Assembly: GCF_009765905.1 (NCBI RefSeq)
Contig: NZ_LMUO01000015.1
Coordinates: forward strand, 746,927-810,926
Reading direction: 5' to 3'
DNA: 64,000 nucleotides
DNA from: Mucilaginibacter sp. L196
GTDB lineage: Bacteria; Bacteroidota; Bacteroidia; Sphingobacteriales; Sphingobacteriaceae
The notes beneath the pieces are model-generated. The model searched no databases, was not told the origin of the DNA, and was given only the letters and a program-made list of their open reading frames with translations. A program made the position numbers and the translations under genes. This document shows, in pieces, positions 39,798 through 49,566 of the stretch (its first letter is position 1; the number at the start of each line of letters is the position of its first letter).

Positions 39798-41522
39798 ATG
39801 GCCACTATCAGAAAAAGCTTTATTTATAGCTTATTGTTAACCTTAAATTTTATTACCGTTAGCGCATTCGCGCAAAAAGAAAGCTATATACAATCATTAA
39901 ATAAGCAAAACCATTGGGTCGATTCGGTATTTAAAAAACTTAACCGGAGACAAAAAGTGGCGCAGTTATTTTTTGTGCGGGCGCATACTAACCTGGGGTT
40001 GACTTATGAAGATTCGGTAGCTAATGTCATAAAAAATGAACAGGTTGGCGGTTTAGTGTTTTTTCAGGGAGGACCGGTGCGGCAGGCGCAGTTGATCAAT
40101 CGTTATCAGAAAATATCAAGGGTGCCATTAATCATAGCTCAGGATGGAGAATGGGGTTTGGGTATGCGCCTGGATTCAACTATCTCATATCCTTACCAAA
40201 TGACCTTAGGCGCCATACAGGATAATACCCTGATTTACAAAATGGGGCAAATGGTAGCTTATGATTTTAAGCGCATGGGCATGCAAATGAATTTCGGGCC
40301 CGATATGGATATTAACAATAATCCGGATAACCCCGTGATTGGTTACCGCTCCTTTGGTGATAATAAATATAATGTGGCCGCTAAGGGCATAGCTTACTTT
40401 ACCGGTATGCAAAGCGAAGGCTTACTCACTACGGCAAAGCATTTCCCAGGCCACGGCGATACCAATGTAGATTCGCACTTTGATCTGCCGTTATTACCTT
40501 TCAGCAGGGAGCGTTTAGACACTTTAGAAGAGTATCCCTTCCGCGAAGCGATAAAAGCAGGCATCAGCGGCATTATGATAGCCCATATGGATATTCCATC
40601 GTTAGATAGCACCAAACATCTGCCATCAACATTATCCCGCAAAATAGTAACAGGTATTTTAAAGGATTCGCTGGGTTTTAAAGGGCTGGTGGTTTCTGAC
40701 GCGATGGAAATGAGAGGCGTTGTGAAATATTTCCCTAATGGTGAGGCCGATGTAAGGGCATTTTTAGCCGGAAATGATATTTTAGAACTATCGCCAAACT
40801 CAGAACTGGCCATCAAAAAAATCAGACGGGCTATTCGTAAAGATGAAATAACGCAGGCAGAATTTGATACCAAAGTTAAAAAAGTACTGGCGGCAAAATA
40901 TTGGGCAGGCCTGAATAATTACCACGAAACGCCAATAAACAATTTAGTTGCTGAGTTAAACCGCCCGGCAGCAAAAGAGCTTGTAAGCCAATTAAGCGAT
41001 GCTGCTATTACACTTTTAAAAGGCAATGCAGCCTCGTTGCAACTTAACCCGATTATTAAAACCGCGATAATAAGCATAGGTGGCATGCAACCAACCGTAT
41101 TTCAGCAGGATCTGACGCACTGGTACGTGAATAGCCGAATTTTCATGATCAGTAAAAATGAATCTGCCAGTGATGTGAAGAATCTTTTAACCGTATTAAA
41201 AAACTACGGACAGGTTTATATCAGTATTCATGATACCCGTATTCGCCCGCAAAGCAAGCTTGATTATAATGTATATGTTAAACAACTCATCACCGAGCTT
41301 GCCTCACGCAGGAATACGGTAATAAGTGTTTTTGCCAATGCATATGCTATTGCCGGTTTGCCGGGTATTGAAAAAGCAGGCGCATTAATGGTTGCTTATC
41401 AAAACAGCGACTACCTGCAACACTCAGCAGTTAAGGTTATTACACAGCGTTTAAAACCAAGCGGTAAACTATCAGTTAGTATAAATGAGTACTTTAAAAA
41501 CGGTGCAGGCATAAGTTTATAA
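39798..41522 (+). CDS. Glycoside hydrolase family 3, probable beta-N-acetylhexosaminidase
   Basis: A 574-residue exported protein (signal peptide ending SAFA-Q). The GH3 barrel has FFVRAHTNLGLTYEDSVAN, IIAQDGEWGLGMRLDS (~residue 118), the NagZ motif KHFPGHGDTNVDSHFDLPLL (~215-234) with the catalytic His/Asp loop, and the nucleophile Asp in GLVVSDAMEMRGV (~298). The C-terminal ~180 residues form a second alpha/beta domain. NagZ enzymes remove GlcNAc from muropeptides or chitooligosaccharides. Many Bacteroidota homologues are fused to a beta-lactamase-like domain, which is absent here. A TACATTTG box at 39786-39793 lies too close to the ATG for a leader. Confidence 0.9.
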   Translation: MATIRKSFIYSLLLTLNFITVSAFAQKESYIQSLNKQNHWVDSVFKKLNRRQKVAQLFFVRAHTNLGLTYEDSVANVIKNEQVGGLVFFQGGPVRQAQLINRYQKISRVPLIIAQDGEWGLGMRLDSTISYPYQMTLGAIQDNTLIYKMGQMVAYDFKRMGMQMNFGPDMDINNNPDNPVIGYRSFGDNKYNVAAKGIAYFTGMQSEGLLTTAKHFPGHGDTNVDSHFDLPLLPFSRERLDTLEEYPFREAIKAGISGIMIAHMDIPSLDSTKHLPSTLSRKIVTGILKDSLGFKGLVVSDAMEMRGVVKYFPNGEADVRAFLAGNDILELSPNSELAIKKIRRAIRKDEITQAEFDTKVKKVLAAKYWAGLNNYHETPINNLVAELNRPAAKELVSQLSDAAITLLKGNAASLQLNPIIKTAIISIGGMQPTVFQQDLTHWYVNSRIFMISKNESASDVKNLLTVLKNYGQVYISIHDTRIRPQSKLDYNVYVKQLITELASRRNTVISVFANAYAIAGLPGIEKAGALMVAYQNSDYLQHSAVKVITQRLKPSGKLSVSINEYFKNGAGISL

Positions 41523-41526
41523 AATC

Positions 41527-42210
41527 ATGGACAAAAAAATCAAGGTAATTGTAACCGGCGCAACCGGCATGGTAGGCGAGGGCGTAATGCACGAGTGTTT
41601 ACTCAACCCGCAGATTGAACAGGTATTGATCGTAAACCGGAAACCATCCGGCTTTACCCATCCAAAGCTTAAGGAAATTATTCATGCTGATTTTTTTGAT
41701 TTGTCGCCCATTGCCGATCAGCTTGCAGGATATGATGCTTGTTGCTTTTGTCTCGGCGTTTCCTCAGTAGGTATGAAAGAGCCTGAATATTACAAACTAA
41801 CCTATACCCTTACCATGCACTTTGCTGAGACGGTAGTTAAACAAAACGCTAACATGACTTTCTGCTACGTATCGGGAGCTAGCACTGATAGCACCGAAAA
41901 AGGCAGTTCGATGTGGGCAAGAGTAAAAGGGAAGACAGAGAATGATTTAACGAAACTACCCTTTAAGGCAGTTTATAATTTCAGGCCCGGCGGCATGCTG
42001 CCTACTAAGGGATTGAAAAATACATTGCCTTACTACAAGTATTTTATATGGTTATTTCCGATTATGCGAAAATTCTTTCCGAAAACGGTTTGTACCCTTG
42101 CGGAAGTAGGCCAGGCTATGATCAATAGCACATTGATTGGTTATGATAAACATGTTTTAGAAGTGCTGGATATTGTTAAGCTGGCACATGAGGGCGAAGT
42201 GGAAAATTGA
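41527..42210 (+). CDS. NAD(P)-binding oxidoreductase, HTATIP2/epimerase-like
   Basis: A 227-residue Rossmann-fold protein. IKVIVTGATGMVGEGVMHEC (~residues 5-24) is the dinucleotide-binding loop, and CFCLGVSSVGMKEPEYYKLT and TFCYVSGASTDSTEKGSSMW are central motifs of the atypical SDR group related to HTATIP2. No canonical YxxxK is seen. The substrate is unknown. It begins 4 nt after the GH3 stop, so it is probably co-transcribed with it. Confidence 0.82.
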   Translation: MDKKIKVIVTGATGMVGEGVMHECLLNPQIEQVLIVNRKPSGFTHPKLKEIIHADFFDLSPIADQLAGYDACCFCLGVSSVGMKEPEYYKLTYTLTMHFAETVVKQNANMTFCYVSGASTDSTEKGSSMWARVKGKTENDLTKLPFKAVYNFRPGGMLPTKGLKNTLPYYKYFIWLFPIMRKFFPKTVCTLAEVGQAMINSTLIGYDKHVLEVLDIVKLAHEGEVEN

Positions 42211-42232
42211 TGGAATTATAGTAAATTTGAAT

Positions 42233-42424
42233 ATGAAAATAGTTCCTGTAGTTAGAAGGTCTGTACTTAAAGATATTGATGAGGGGTATGAAGATCTATT
42301 ATATTGGCTTTCAAAATCTCCGCAGGAACGTATGGCGGCTGTAACGCAATTGCGCTCCCATAGTCTTACCCCGGGACAACGCATCGATAAATCTGTTGTT
42401 ATAAAAAGAAAGCTTCATTCATGA
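42233..42424 (+). CDS. Small putative antitoxin-like partner of a nucleotidyltransferase
   Basis: A start at ATG 42233 (MKIVPVVRRSVLKDIDEGYE) gives 63 residues. The middle, LLYWLSKSPQERMAAVTQLR, resembles short proteins found upstream of AbiEii-like nucleotidyltransferases, usually written as a WLSxTPxER helix (from memory). Its TGA overlaps the ATG of the nucleotidyltransferase gene (ATGA 42421-42424). The gene is AT-rich. A regulatory or antitoxin role is an inference from the coupling and from general gene order. Confidence 0.6.
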   Translation: MKIVPVVRRSVLKDIDEGYEDLLYWLSKSPQERMAAVTQLRSHSLTPGQRIDKSVVIKRKLHS

Positions 42425-42879
42425 CTCTTGATAAAGATTTCGAAGACTTTGTTTTCTTATTGAACAAGTATGATGTTAATTACATGATAATTGGGGGATA
42501 TGCATTAGCTTTTCACGGCAGGCCGAGACATACGGGTGATTTAGATATTTGGATCGATGTATCTGAAGAAAACGCTCGGAAAATGTTCAATGTTATTAAT
42601 GAATTTGGACTGGCATCATTAGGTTTAAAAATTGAAGATTTTTTAGAAAAGGGGATTATTACTCAAATTGGTTATCCGCCTTTGCGAATTGATATCTTAA
42701 ATGAAATTGATGGCGTTCAGTTTAACGAAGCTTATCAAAATAAATTAATCATCGATATTGATGGTTTGCCAATAAGTTATATTAGCTTGGATGATTTGAT
42801 CAAAAACAAACAAGTTAGTGGGCGGCAAAGAGATTTAAGCGATGTAAGTGAGTTAAATAAATTAAAAAAGAATAAATAG
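42421..42879 (+). CDS. Nucleotidyltransferase (AbiEii / DUF6036-like)
   Basis: A 152-residue protein. The core reads YMIIGGYALAFHGRPRHTGD, then LDIWIDVSEENARKM, containing the GG at ~residue 23 and the DLDI pair of the polymerase-beta fold (~41-43). The later LDDLIKNKQVSGRQRDLSDV resembles the end of stand-alone AbiEii-like domains. Such enzymes add nucleotides to tRNA or proteins, and many act as toxins. Translation is coupled to the 63-residue protein before it. Compared with its neighbours the pair is AT-rich. Confidence 0.72.
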   Translation: MTLDKDFEDFVFLLNKYDVNYMIIGGYALAFHGRPRHTGDLDIWIDVSEENARKMFNVINEFGLASLGLKIEDFLEKGIITQIGYPPLRIDILNEIDGVQFNEAYQNKLIIDIDGLPISYISLDDLIKNKQVSGRQRDLSDVSELNKLKKNK

Positions 42880-42947
42880 TTCTCCCACCTACCTTTTATT
42901 CTTATATTCTTACATTCTTAAATTAGGAAATATCCATTTACCTTACT

Positions 42948-45900
42948 ATGCAACCATCTGCCAATAAATACAACGAAAAATTTCAGGAAGCTTTAGCCAA
43001 CCTTAACCCTGAGCAGTTGGCTGCGGTTAATACAATGGATGGCCCGGTGCTGGTGGTTGCAGGGCCGGGTACTGGTAAAACCCAGATTTTGGCGGCACGT
43101 ATAGGTAAAATTTTGACCGATACCGATGCCCTGCCCAACGAAATACTTTGCCTTACTTATACCGATGCTGGCGCTATTGCCATGCGCAAGCGTTTATTTG
43201 ATTTTATTGGACCGGATGCATACCGGGTTAATATTTATACTTTCCACGCCTTTTGTAACGAGATCATCCAGGAAAACCTGGAATATTTTGGTAAACTAAA
43301 TCTGGAACCATTGTCGGAACTGGATGGCGCTATGCTGTTCCGCGAGTTGGTGGATGAATTTCCGAATGAGCATTTATTAAAGCGTTTTACAGGTGATGTT
43401 TATTTTGATGCACCACGATTAAAGCGCCTATTCTCCACCATGAAAAGTGAGGGCTGGAGTGAAGAATCTATTGCGGCAGCTGTAAAAGAATATTTAGACG
43501 ACCTACCTAATCGTGAAGAATTCATCTATAAAAGAGCCAATGCCAAAGCAGGCATAAAAATTGGCGATCCGAAGCAAAAGGATATTGATAAAGTTGCTGA
43601 AGCGATGCAAAAGCTGATGGCTGCTGTTAACGAGTATAAAAACTATTCGGCTAAAATGGCCACCAATAACTGGTATGATTATGACGACATGATCATCTGG
43701 GTGCTAAAGGCTTTCCGTGAAAACGAGGAAATATTGCGCAAATACCAGGAGCGCTATCAGTATATTTTGGTTGATGAGTTTCAGGATACCAGCGGTTCAC
43801 AAAATGAGTTGTTGAAATTTCTGCTGAACTACTGGGAAATCCCTAATGTTTTTGTGGTGGGCGATGATGATCAATCCATCTTCAAATTTCAGGGTGCTAA
43901 CATGAAAAACATCCTTGATTTTGCGAACGATTATGTGAGTACCTTACACACCGTAGTGCTTAAACACAATTACCGTTCAAATCAGCAAATTCTTGATATT
44001 TCCAAAGCGCTTATTAATAACAATAACGAGCGTTTAACCAGTCAGCTTGCGCTGGATAAAGATTTAAGAGCATCGCATCCTCGTTTCGGTGAGCTAACTG
44101 TTCAGCCCACCATTCGCGAATATGAAAACCCCGGCAAAGAGGTAGTGGACGTTGCCATGCAGATTAAAAAACTGATTGAAAAAGGCACACCGCCAAATGA
44201 AATCGCGGTGATATACCGCAATCACAGTCAGGTTGAAGAATTACTGCAATATTTAGATGTTGAGAAGATAGCCGTTAATACCAAACGTAAAATTGACATA
44301 CTGGAACAGCCTTTCGGCGAAAAGATCATCACGATTCTGCGCTACCTCGCTATGGAAATGGATTCGTCCTACAGCGGTGATGAATTGCTGTTCGAGATCA
44401 TGCATTATGATTTCTTCGGCATCGCGCCGATTGAAGTGGCTAAGGCAAGCATCGCGGTAGCAAAAGAAAACTATGCGACCGCGTCTAATAATCAGCCTAA
44501 AACATCATTACGAAGGTACGTAAGCGAAATGCGAACACCAACACAACCGGGCTTATTTGATACCGTGCAGAATGTGGAAATGAAATTCCTCATCAACAAT
44601 ATTGACTTTTTATTGAAAGAATCAGTTAGCGTTACGCTGCAACAGTTCTTCCAGCAGGTGATCGGTAAAATGGGTATCCTGCGTTACATCATGCATCAAC
44701 AAGATAAAGGTACGTACATGCAAATGTTGACTAGCTTTTTTGATTTCCTGAAAGATGAAAGCCGCAAAAATCCTGAGATAAAGCTAAGCGACCTGATATT
44801 GACCATCGACCTGATGAAAAAGAATAATATCCGTTTGAGCTTAAATCAAATGATATTTTCTGAAAAAGGCATCAACTTTTTAACCGCCCACGGCTCAAAA
44901 GGATTGGAATATGAGTATGTGTTTTTCATCGGTTGTGATAAAAAAACGTGGGACAGCAAAGGCCGGAATACAGGCTTCAGTTATCCGGATACCCTAACGC
45001 AAACTAAAGGTGATGACATCGCCCAAAAAGAAGAATCGCGTAGGTTATTTTATGTGGCGCTTACCCGTGCTAAACAATGTTTGATGATCTCTTATTCAAG
45101 TACCGATAAAAACGGCAAGGATCAGGAATCGTCGCAATTTGTAGGGGAAATTTTGGCCGATACGCATTTACAGGTACAACATCCACAGGTTAGCGAAGAG
45201 GATATGATCGGCTTTTACGCCACCCAGTTTAATGTGGATGATAAGCCAAAAGTTGAATTGCTGGATACCAACTATATCAATCAACTCCTGCAAAATTATA
45301 CCCTTTCGGTAACACATCTGAATAATTACCTGGATTGCCCGTTGCGGTTTTATTTCCAGTGTTTAATCAGGGTGCCATCGGGTAAAAGTCCTTCCGCTAC
45401 GTTTGGGCAGGCGGTGCATTGGGCGCTTAACCGTACATTTAAAAAGCTGAAGGAGTGGGGCGATGAATTCCCGCCTACTGAGGAGTTTATGAAGGAATTC
45501 CGCTGGTATATGTACCGCAACCGGGATTCATTTACTAAAGAAGAATTCAAATTGCGTCTTGCCTACGGCGAAAAAATAATGCCAGCCTACTACGAGCAAA
45601 ATATTACGCATTGGAACAAAGTTGCTGTAACCGAACGTGCTATTAAAAATATTGAAATACAAGGTGTGCCGATTAAAGGTAACCTGGATAAAATAGAGTT
45701 TGAAGGCAAGAATGTAACCGTTATCGACTATAAAACTGGTAAACTTAAAAATGCCAAAGATAAACTGGTAGGTCCGACAAATGATCAGCCCAACGGTGGC
45801 GATTATTGGCGCCAGGCTGTTTTCTACAAAATACTAATAGACCACGACCGCACAAACGATTGGCAGGTGGTGGGTACAGTGTTTGATTTTGTGGAACCGA

Positions 45901-46103
45901 TAAAAGATAACGAGTACCACAAAGAAAAAATATTTATCACTGCCGAAGACACCGAAACAGTTACAGAACAGATCACCTCAGTATACAAAAAAATAATGGC
46001 GCATGATTTTAATACCGGCTGCGGTAAAAAGGAATGTGACTGGTGCCATTTTGTAAAAAGCAATTTTAACCAGGTTGAAGGTGTAATGGAGGAAGCCGAA
46101 TAA
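42948..46103 (+). CDS. UvrD/Rep-type helicase fused to an iron-sulphur PD-(D/E)XK nuclease
   Basis: A 1051-residue protein. Superfamily-1A helicase motifs are ordered: Walker A VVAGPGTGKTQ (~37), YTFHAFCNEI, VDEFQDT (~275), VVGDDDQSIFKFQGAN (~302), HGSKGLEYE (~647) and FYVALTRAK (~701). The C-terminal ~260 residues form a RecB-like nuclease: THLNNYLDCPLRFYFQCLI (~790), VIDYKTGKL (~925) with the D/K pair, and CGKKECDWC (~1025). The Cys of LDCPL together with C-x4-C-x2-C at the end are the four ligands of an AddB-type [4Fe-4S] cluster. The enzyme should unwind and degrade DNA. It is an all-in-one relative of AddAB, here with no separate partner gene. Confidence 0.88.
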   Translation: MQPSANKYNEKFQEALANLNPEQLAAVNTMDGPVLVVAGPGTGKTQILAARIGKILTDTDALPNEILCLTYTDAGAIAMRKRLFDFIGPDAYRVNIYTFHAFCNEIIQENLEYFGKLNLEPLSELDGAMLFRELVDEFPNEHLLKRFTGDVYFDAPRLKRLFSTMKSEGWSEESIAAAVKEYLDDLPNREEFIYKRANAKAGIKIGDPKQKDIDKVAEAMQKLMAAVNEYKNYSAKMATNNWYDYDDMIIWVLKAFRENEEILRKYQERYQYILVDEFQDTSGSQNELLKFLLNYWEIPNVFVVGDDDQSIFKFQGANMKNILDFANDYVSTLHTVVLKHNYRSNQQILDISKALINNNNERLTSQLALDKDLRASHPRFGELTVQPTIREYENPGKEVVDVAMQIKKLIEKGTPPNEIAVIYRNHSQVEELLQYLDVEKIAVNTKRKIDILEQPFGEKIITILRYLAMEMDSSYSGDELLFEIMHYDFFGIAPIEVAKASIAVAKENYATASNNQPKTSLRRYVSEMRTPTQPGLFDTVQNVEMKFLINNIDFLLKESVSVTLQQFFQQVIGKMGILRYIMHQQDKGTYMQMLTSFFDFLKDESRKNPEIKLSDLILTIDLMKKNNIRLSLNQMIFSEKGINFLTAHGSKGLEYEYVFFIGCDKKTWDSKGRNTGFSYPDTLTQTKGDDIAQKEESRRLFYVALTRAKQCLMISYSSTDKNGKDQESSQFVGEILADTHLQVQHPQVSEEDMIGFYATQFNVDDKPKVELLDTNYINQLLQNYTLSVTHLNNYLDCPLRFYFQCLIRVPSGKSPSATFGQAVHWALNRTFKKLKEWGDEFPPTEEFMKEFRWYMYRNRDSFTKEEFKLRLAYGEKIMPAYYEQNITHWNKVAVTERAIKNIEIQGVPIKGNLDKIEFEGKNVTVIDYKTGKLKNAKDKLVGPTNDQPNGGDYWRQAVFYKILIDHDRTNDWQVVGTVFDFVEPIKDNEYHKEKIFITAEDTETVTEQITSVYKKIMAHDFNTGCGKKECDWCHFVKSNFNQVEGVMEEAE

Positions 46104-46173
46104 AACTTTTAATTAGGATTGCATTCTTTGGTGAAGTTTAATAAATTAGTACTGAATTACTTAAACTTATTAC

Positions 46174-47649
46174 ATGGCATTTGGCTTTACTCCTAAATTT
46201 GAACAGGACCTTGAATTAAATGGGCTTGACCCCAAACACTACCTTGCTATTGCACTGGAAACAGTAAAAAGCTTGGGTTGGAGTGTGAGCTACACCAGCA
46301 AAAGTGGTTTTATTGCGATTGTTGGTGGTGGAATGTTTAAAAGCATGGAAACCTTCCAGGTGTCCACACATGATAATAGGGTATACATAGTCAGTAAAAA
46401 TGCTAAAGGTGGCATGTTTGACTGGGGTAGAAATAAGAAGCACGTTAATGAATTTATAGATGCTTTCATAAATGTTCAGGCCAATTTATCAGAACAACAA
46501 TTAGATGATAAGCTGACAGAATTAACACCTGTGTTTGAATCTACAGACGAGGATAGATTAGCGTTGCCACCAGCGAACTTTAACGATAACATAAAAAGCT
46601 TCTTTGAAATCTTCGTTCCCCGAAAGGGATTTTTCGTTACCCCATTAATTATTGATGTCAATCTTCTGGTATTTATATTGATGGTGGCCTCGGGCGTAAG
46701 CTTTTTTGAGCCTACAACCTTAGACCTGTTACATTGGGGCGCAAATTTGCGTGTTATGACTTTGGAAGGCCAGTGGTGGCGGTTAATTACCAATACCTTT
46801 TTACATATTGGCATATTTCATATCCTATTTAATATGTATGCACTGTTATACATAGGGTTGATATTAGAACCTTATATCGGAAGGGCCAGATTTGCAGCAG
46901 CCTATTTGTTTACTGGTGTAATTGCAAGTTTAGCAAGTATTTATTGGCATCCTCAAACGGTAAGCGCCGGTGCTTCAGGAGCAATATTTGGGATGTATGG
47001 CGTTTTCCTGGCTATGCTAACCACAAATATTATTGACAAGTCGGCACGCAAACCATTGCTAATGAGTATTGGTGTTTTTGTGGCGTATAACCTGATGAAT
47101 GGGATGAAGGAAGGTATTGATAATGCGGCACACATTGGCGGGCTGGTAAGTGGTTTAGCAATTGGGTATAGTTTTTACCCGAGTTTAAAACAACCATCAC
47201 AACCAAGGTTAAAATATATAACCATATCGCTTCTTCTTATCGCAACGTTAAGCACATCATTCGTTATTTATCAAAATATCCCAAAGGATACGATCAAGTA
47301 TGACGCTTATATGAAAGATTTTGCCACGAATGAAACGGCAGCGCTTTACGTGTTTTCATTACCCAAAAACTCATCTAATGATGTTGTAGCCTCGGCACTA
47401 AGAAACAATGGACTACCTAACTGGGATAAAAATTTATTGGTACTCGATTCAATGGATAAACTTGATCTTCCGGCAGAATATACTGCACGAGTGTATACAC
47501 TAAGAAAATATTGTAAATACAGAATTAAGGTATATAATTACGCTTTAGAAGATTTAAACGAAAATACAAATGCCCACCGTGATTCAATCGTATATTATAA
47601 TCAAAATATTAAAGCCATAATTGATAGTTTGAAGGGTGGGGCTAATTAA
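46174..47649 (+). CDS. Rhomboid family intramembrane serine protease with long soluble flanks
   Basis: A 491-residue protein. Residues ~1-150 are soluble with no recognised domain (LAIALETVKSLGWSVSYTSK, an alpha/beta-looking start). The membrane core (~155-350) has GQWWRLITNTFLHIGIFHIL, the catalytic serine in SAGASGAIFGMYGVFLAML (~267-270, GxSG) and the catalytic histidine in AAHIGGLVSGLAIGY (~318). The last ~110 residues are soluble (ASALRNNGLPNWDKNLLVLD). The rhomboid fold cleaves membrane proteins within the membrane; the substrate is unknown. It follows the helicase by 70 nt on the same strand. Confidence 0.88.
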   Translation: MAFGFTPKFEQDLELNGLDPKHYLAIALETVKSLGWSVSYTSKSGFIAIVGGGMFKSMETFQVSTHDNRVYIVSKNAKGGMFDWGRNKKHVNEFIDAFINVQANLSEQQLDDKLTELTPVFESTDEDRLALPPANFNDNIKSFFEIFVPRKGFFVTPLIIDVNLLVFILMVASGVSFFEPTTLDLLHWGANLRVMTLEGQWWRLITNTFLHIGIFHILFNMYALLYIGLILEPYIGRARFAAAYLFTGVIASLASIYWHPQTVSAGASGAIFGMYGVFLAMLTTNIIDKSARKPLLMSIGVFVAYNLMNGMKEGIDNAAHIGGLVSGLAIGYSFYPSLKQPSQPRLKYITISLLLIATLSTSFVIYQNIPKDTIKYDAYMKDFATNETAALYVFSLPKNSSNDVVASALRNNGLPNWDKNLLVLDSMDKLDLPAEYTARVYTLRKYCKYRIKVYNYALEDLNENTNAHRDSIVYYNQNIKAIIDSLKGGAN

Positions 47650-47792
47650 AAGGGAGATGAATTAAGACTGTTATGACACTGCAATTACGATACTAATCTG
47701 TCTTATACAAAACGTATCAGTATTACCCACTTCTGTATAAATCTGCCCCTGTAATTGCCCATAGTTTTGTATCAACATTAAAAAACAAAGCA

Positions 47793-48611
47793 ATGGCAAA
47801 AACAATTTTTATTACTGGAGCTTCCAGAGGATTTGGAAGAATATGGGCAGAAGCATTTTTAAAACGTGGCGACAAAGTTGCGGCAACTGCAAGAAATTTA
47901 GATACCTTAAATGATTTGGTAGCTACGTATGGCGATGCTATATTACCTATACAATTAGATGTAAACGATAGAGCAGCTGGTTTTGCCGCTGTTAAAAAAG
48001 CAAAGGAAACATTTGGCAGTATTGATGTATTGATTAACAATGCAGGTTTTGGCTTATTTGGCGCGATTGAGGAAACTACCGAGCAACAGGCACGCGAACA
48101 AATTGAAACCAATGTGTTCGGCTTATTATGGATAACACAGGCGGTGCTGCCGATTATGCGTGAGCAACGTCATGGGCACATTATCCAGGTATCAAGTGTA
48201 TTGGGTGTGGCTACATTGCCGGTATTGGGCATCTACAACGCATCAAAATTTGCGGTTGAGGGTTTGAGTGAAACTTTAGCAAGCGAAGTAAAGGATTTTG
48301 GAATTAAAGTTTCTCTGATAGAACCTAATGGTTTTTCAACCGATTGGGCCGGCGCGTCATCATCACAAACTGAGCCAATTGAAGCTTATGCAGGTATTAA
48401 AGCAGCTTTCCAGGCAGGGCTTACCGATGACGCATTTGGTGATCCTGAAGCAACCACCCCGGCAGTTTTAAAGCTGGTTGATAGCGAAAACCCGCCGCTT
48501 AGGTTGTTTTTAGGTAAGGTTGCTTATCCATGGGTAAAACAATTGTACGCAAGCCGTTTAGCTGAATGGGAAGAATGGAGCGAAGTAGCAACAGCCGCTC
48601 ATGGTCACTAA
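47793..48611 (+). CDS. Short-chain dehydrogenase/reductase (classical)
   Basis: A 272-residue protein. AKTIFITGASRGFGRIWAEA (TGxxxGxG loop), NNAGFGLFGAIEE (~residue 82), the serine of HIIQVSSVLGVA (~137) and YNASKFAVEGLSE (Tyr/Lys ~151-155) give an intact SDR active site. The C-terminal region resembles the group used by bacteria on small carbonyl compounds, but the substrate is not known. It precedes an AraC regulator by 67 nt. The 143-nt region before it contains no gene. Confidence 0.9.
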   Translation: MAKTIFITGASRGFGRIWAEAFLKRGDKVAATARNLDTLNDLVATYGDAILPIQLDVNDRAAGFAAVKKAKETFGSIDVLINNAGFGLFGAIEETTEQQAREQIETNVFGLLWITQAVLPIMREQRHGHIIQVSSVLGVATLPVLGIYNASKFAVEGLSETLASEVKDFGIKVSLIEPNGFSTDWAGASSSQTEPIEAYAGIKAAFQAGLTDDAFGDPEATTPAVLKLVDSENPPLRLFLGKVAYPWVKQLYASRLAEWEEWSEVATAAHGH

Positions 48612-48678
48612 TTAAATTCTATTTTATCGTGACAAACCTACGCCGATTTCGATGTAGGTTTGTTTAATTTATCTCAGC

Positions 48679-49566
48679 ATGAAACACTTCACAAGCATTG
48701 CCGAACTACATAAATACAACGGCTTCCCGCCACCTGAGCACCCGCTGATCAGTCTTTTTCAATGCAACAAAACCTGTAACATCGGGGATCGGGAATTTAC
48801 CTCTGATTTTTATATGATCGGTTCTAAAAAATTGAAATCGGGCGTGGTTTTATACGGCCGCACTAAGTACGATCATGATAATGGCTCAATGTCGTTTTAT
48901 AAACCGAGGCAAGTGGTTGAATTTAGGAATCTGGAGTTTGAAGAAGATGGTTTCCTGATATTTATTCACGAAGATTTCTTAAACGGACACGTACTGCATA
49001 ACGAGATAAAAAAGTATGGTTTCTTTGATTACGAAGCCAACGAAGCACTGCATTTATCGCCAAGGGAAGAAGAAATAGTGTGGGACTTATTTCATAAAAT
49101 ACAAACCGAATACAACAGCAACCCCGACGAATACAGTCGCGATATTATGTTAACGCATATCGATTCCATGTTAAAATATTCGCAGCGATTTTATAACAGG
49201 CAGTTTATAAATCGGACGCAATTATCAGGCAAAACAGTCTCCAAATTCAACAACTCGTTGGCAACCTATTTTTCAAACGGTGGATTAGCTAAAGGTTTAC
49301 CTACGGTAAATTATATGGCTGAGCAGCTAAACCTTTCGTCACGCTATTTGAGTGACTTGCTAAAAAAAGAAACAGGCAAAACCGGACTTGAACTGATCCA
49401 TATCTATTTAATATCGGAAGCAAAAAACCTGCTGACGGTAGCCGATCAAAGCGTATCAGAAATTGCGTATGCCCTAGGTTTTGAAAACCTCCCTTACTTT
49501 TCAAGACTCTTTAAAAAAGAAGTAGGCATCAGTCCAAATCAGTTTAAAAAGCAGTTTTATAATTAA
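48679..49566 (+). CDS. AraC-family transcriptional regulator
   Basis: A 295-residue protein. The N-terminal cupin-like domain has CNIGDREFTSDFYMIGSKKL and VVEFRNLEFEEDGFLIFIHE. The C-terminal double helix-turn-helix carries NYMAEQLNLSSRYLSDLLKK and the signature SVSEIAYALGFENLPYFSRL followed by FKKEVGISPNQF. Effector is unknown. It follows an SDR and overlaps the opposite-strand DHA2 exporter by 4 nt (49563-49566), a common trio in this phylum (regulator, reductase, exporter). It is a likely regulator of one or both. Confidence 0.92.
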   Translation: MKHFTSIAELHKYNGFPPPEHPLISLFQCNKTCNIGDREFTSDFYMIGSKKLKSGVVLYGRTKYDHDNGSMSFYKPRQVVEFRNLEFEEDGFLIFIHEDFLNGHVLHNEIKKYGFFDYEANEALHLSPREEEIVWDLFHKIQTEYNSNPDEYSRDIMLTHIDSMLKYSQRFYNRQFINRTQLSGKTVSKFNNSLATYFSNGGLAKGLPTVNYMAEQLNLSSRYLSDLLKKETGKTGLELIHIYLISEAKNLLTVADQSVSEIAYALGFENLPYFSRLFKKEVGISPNQFKKQFYN

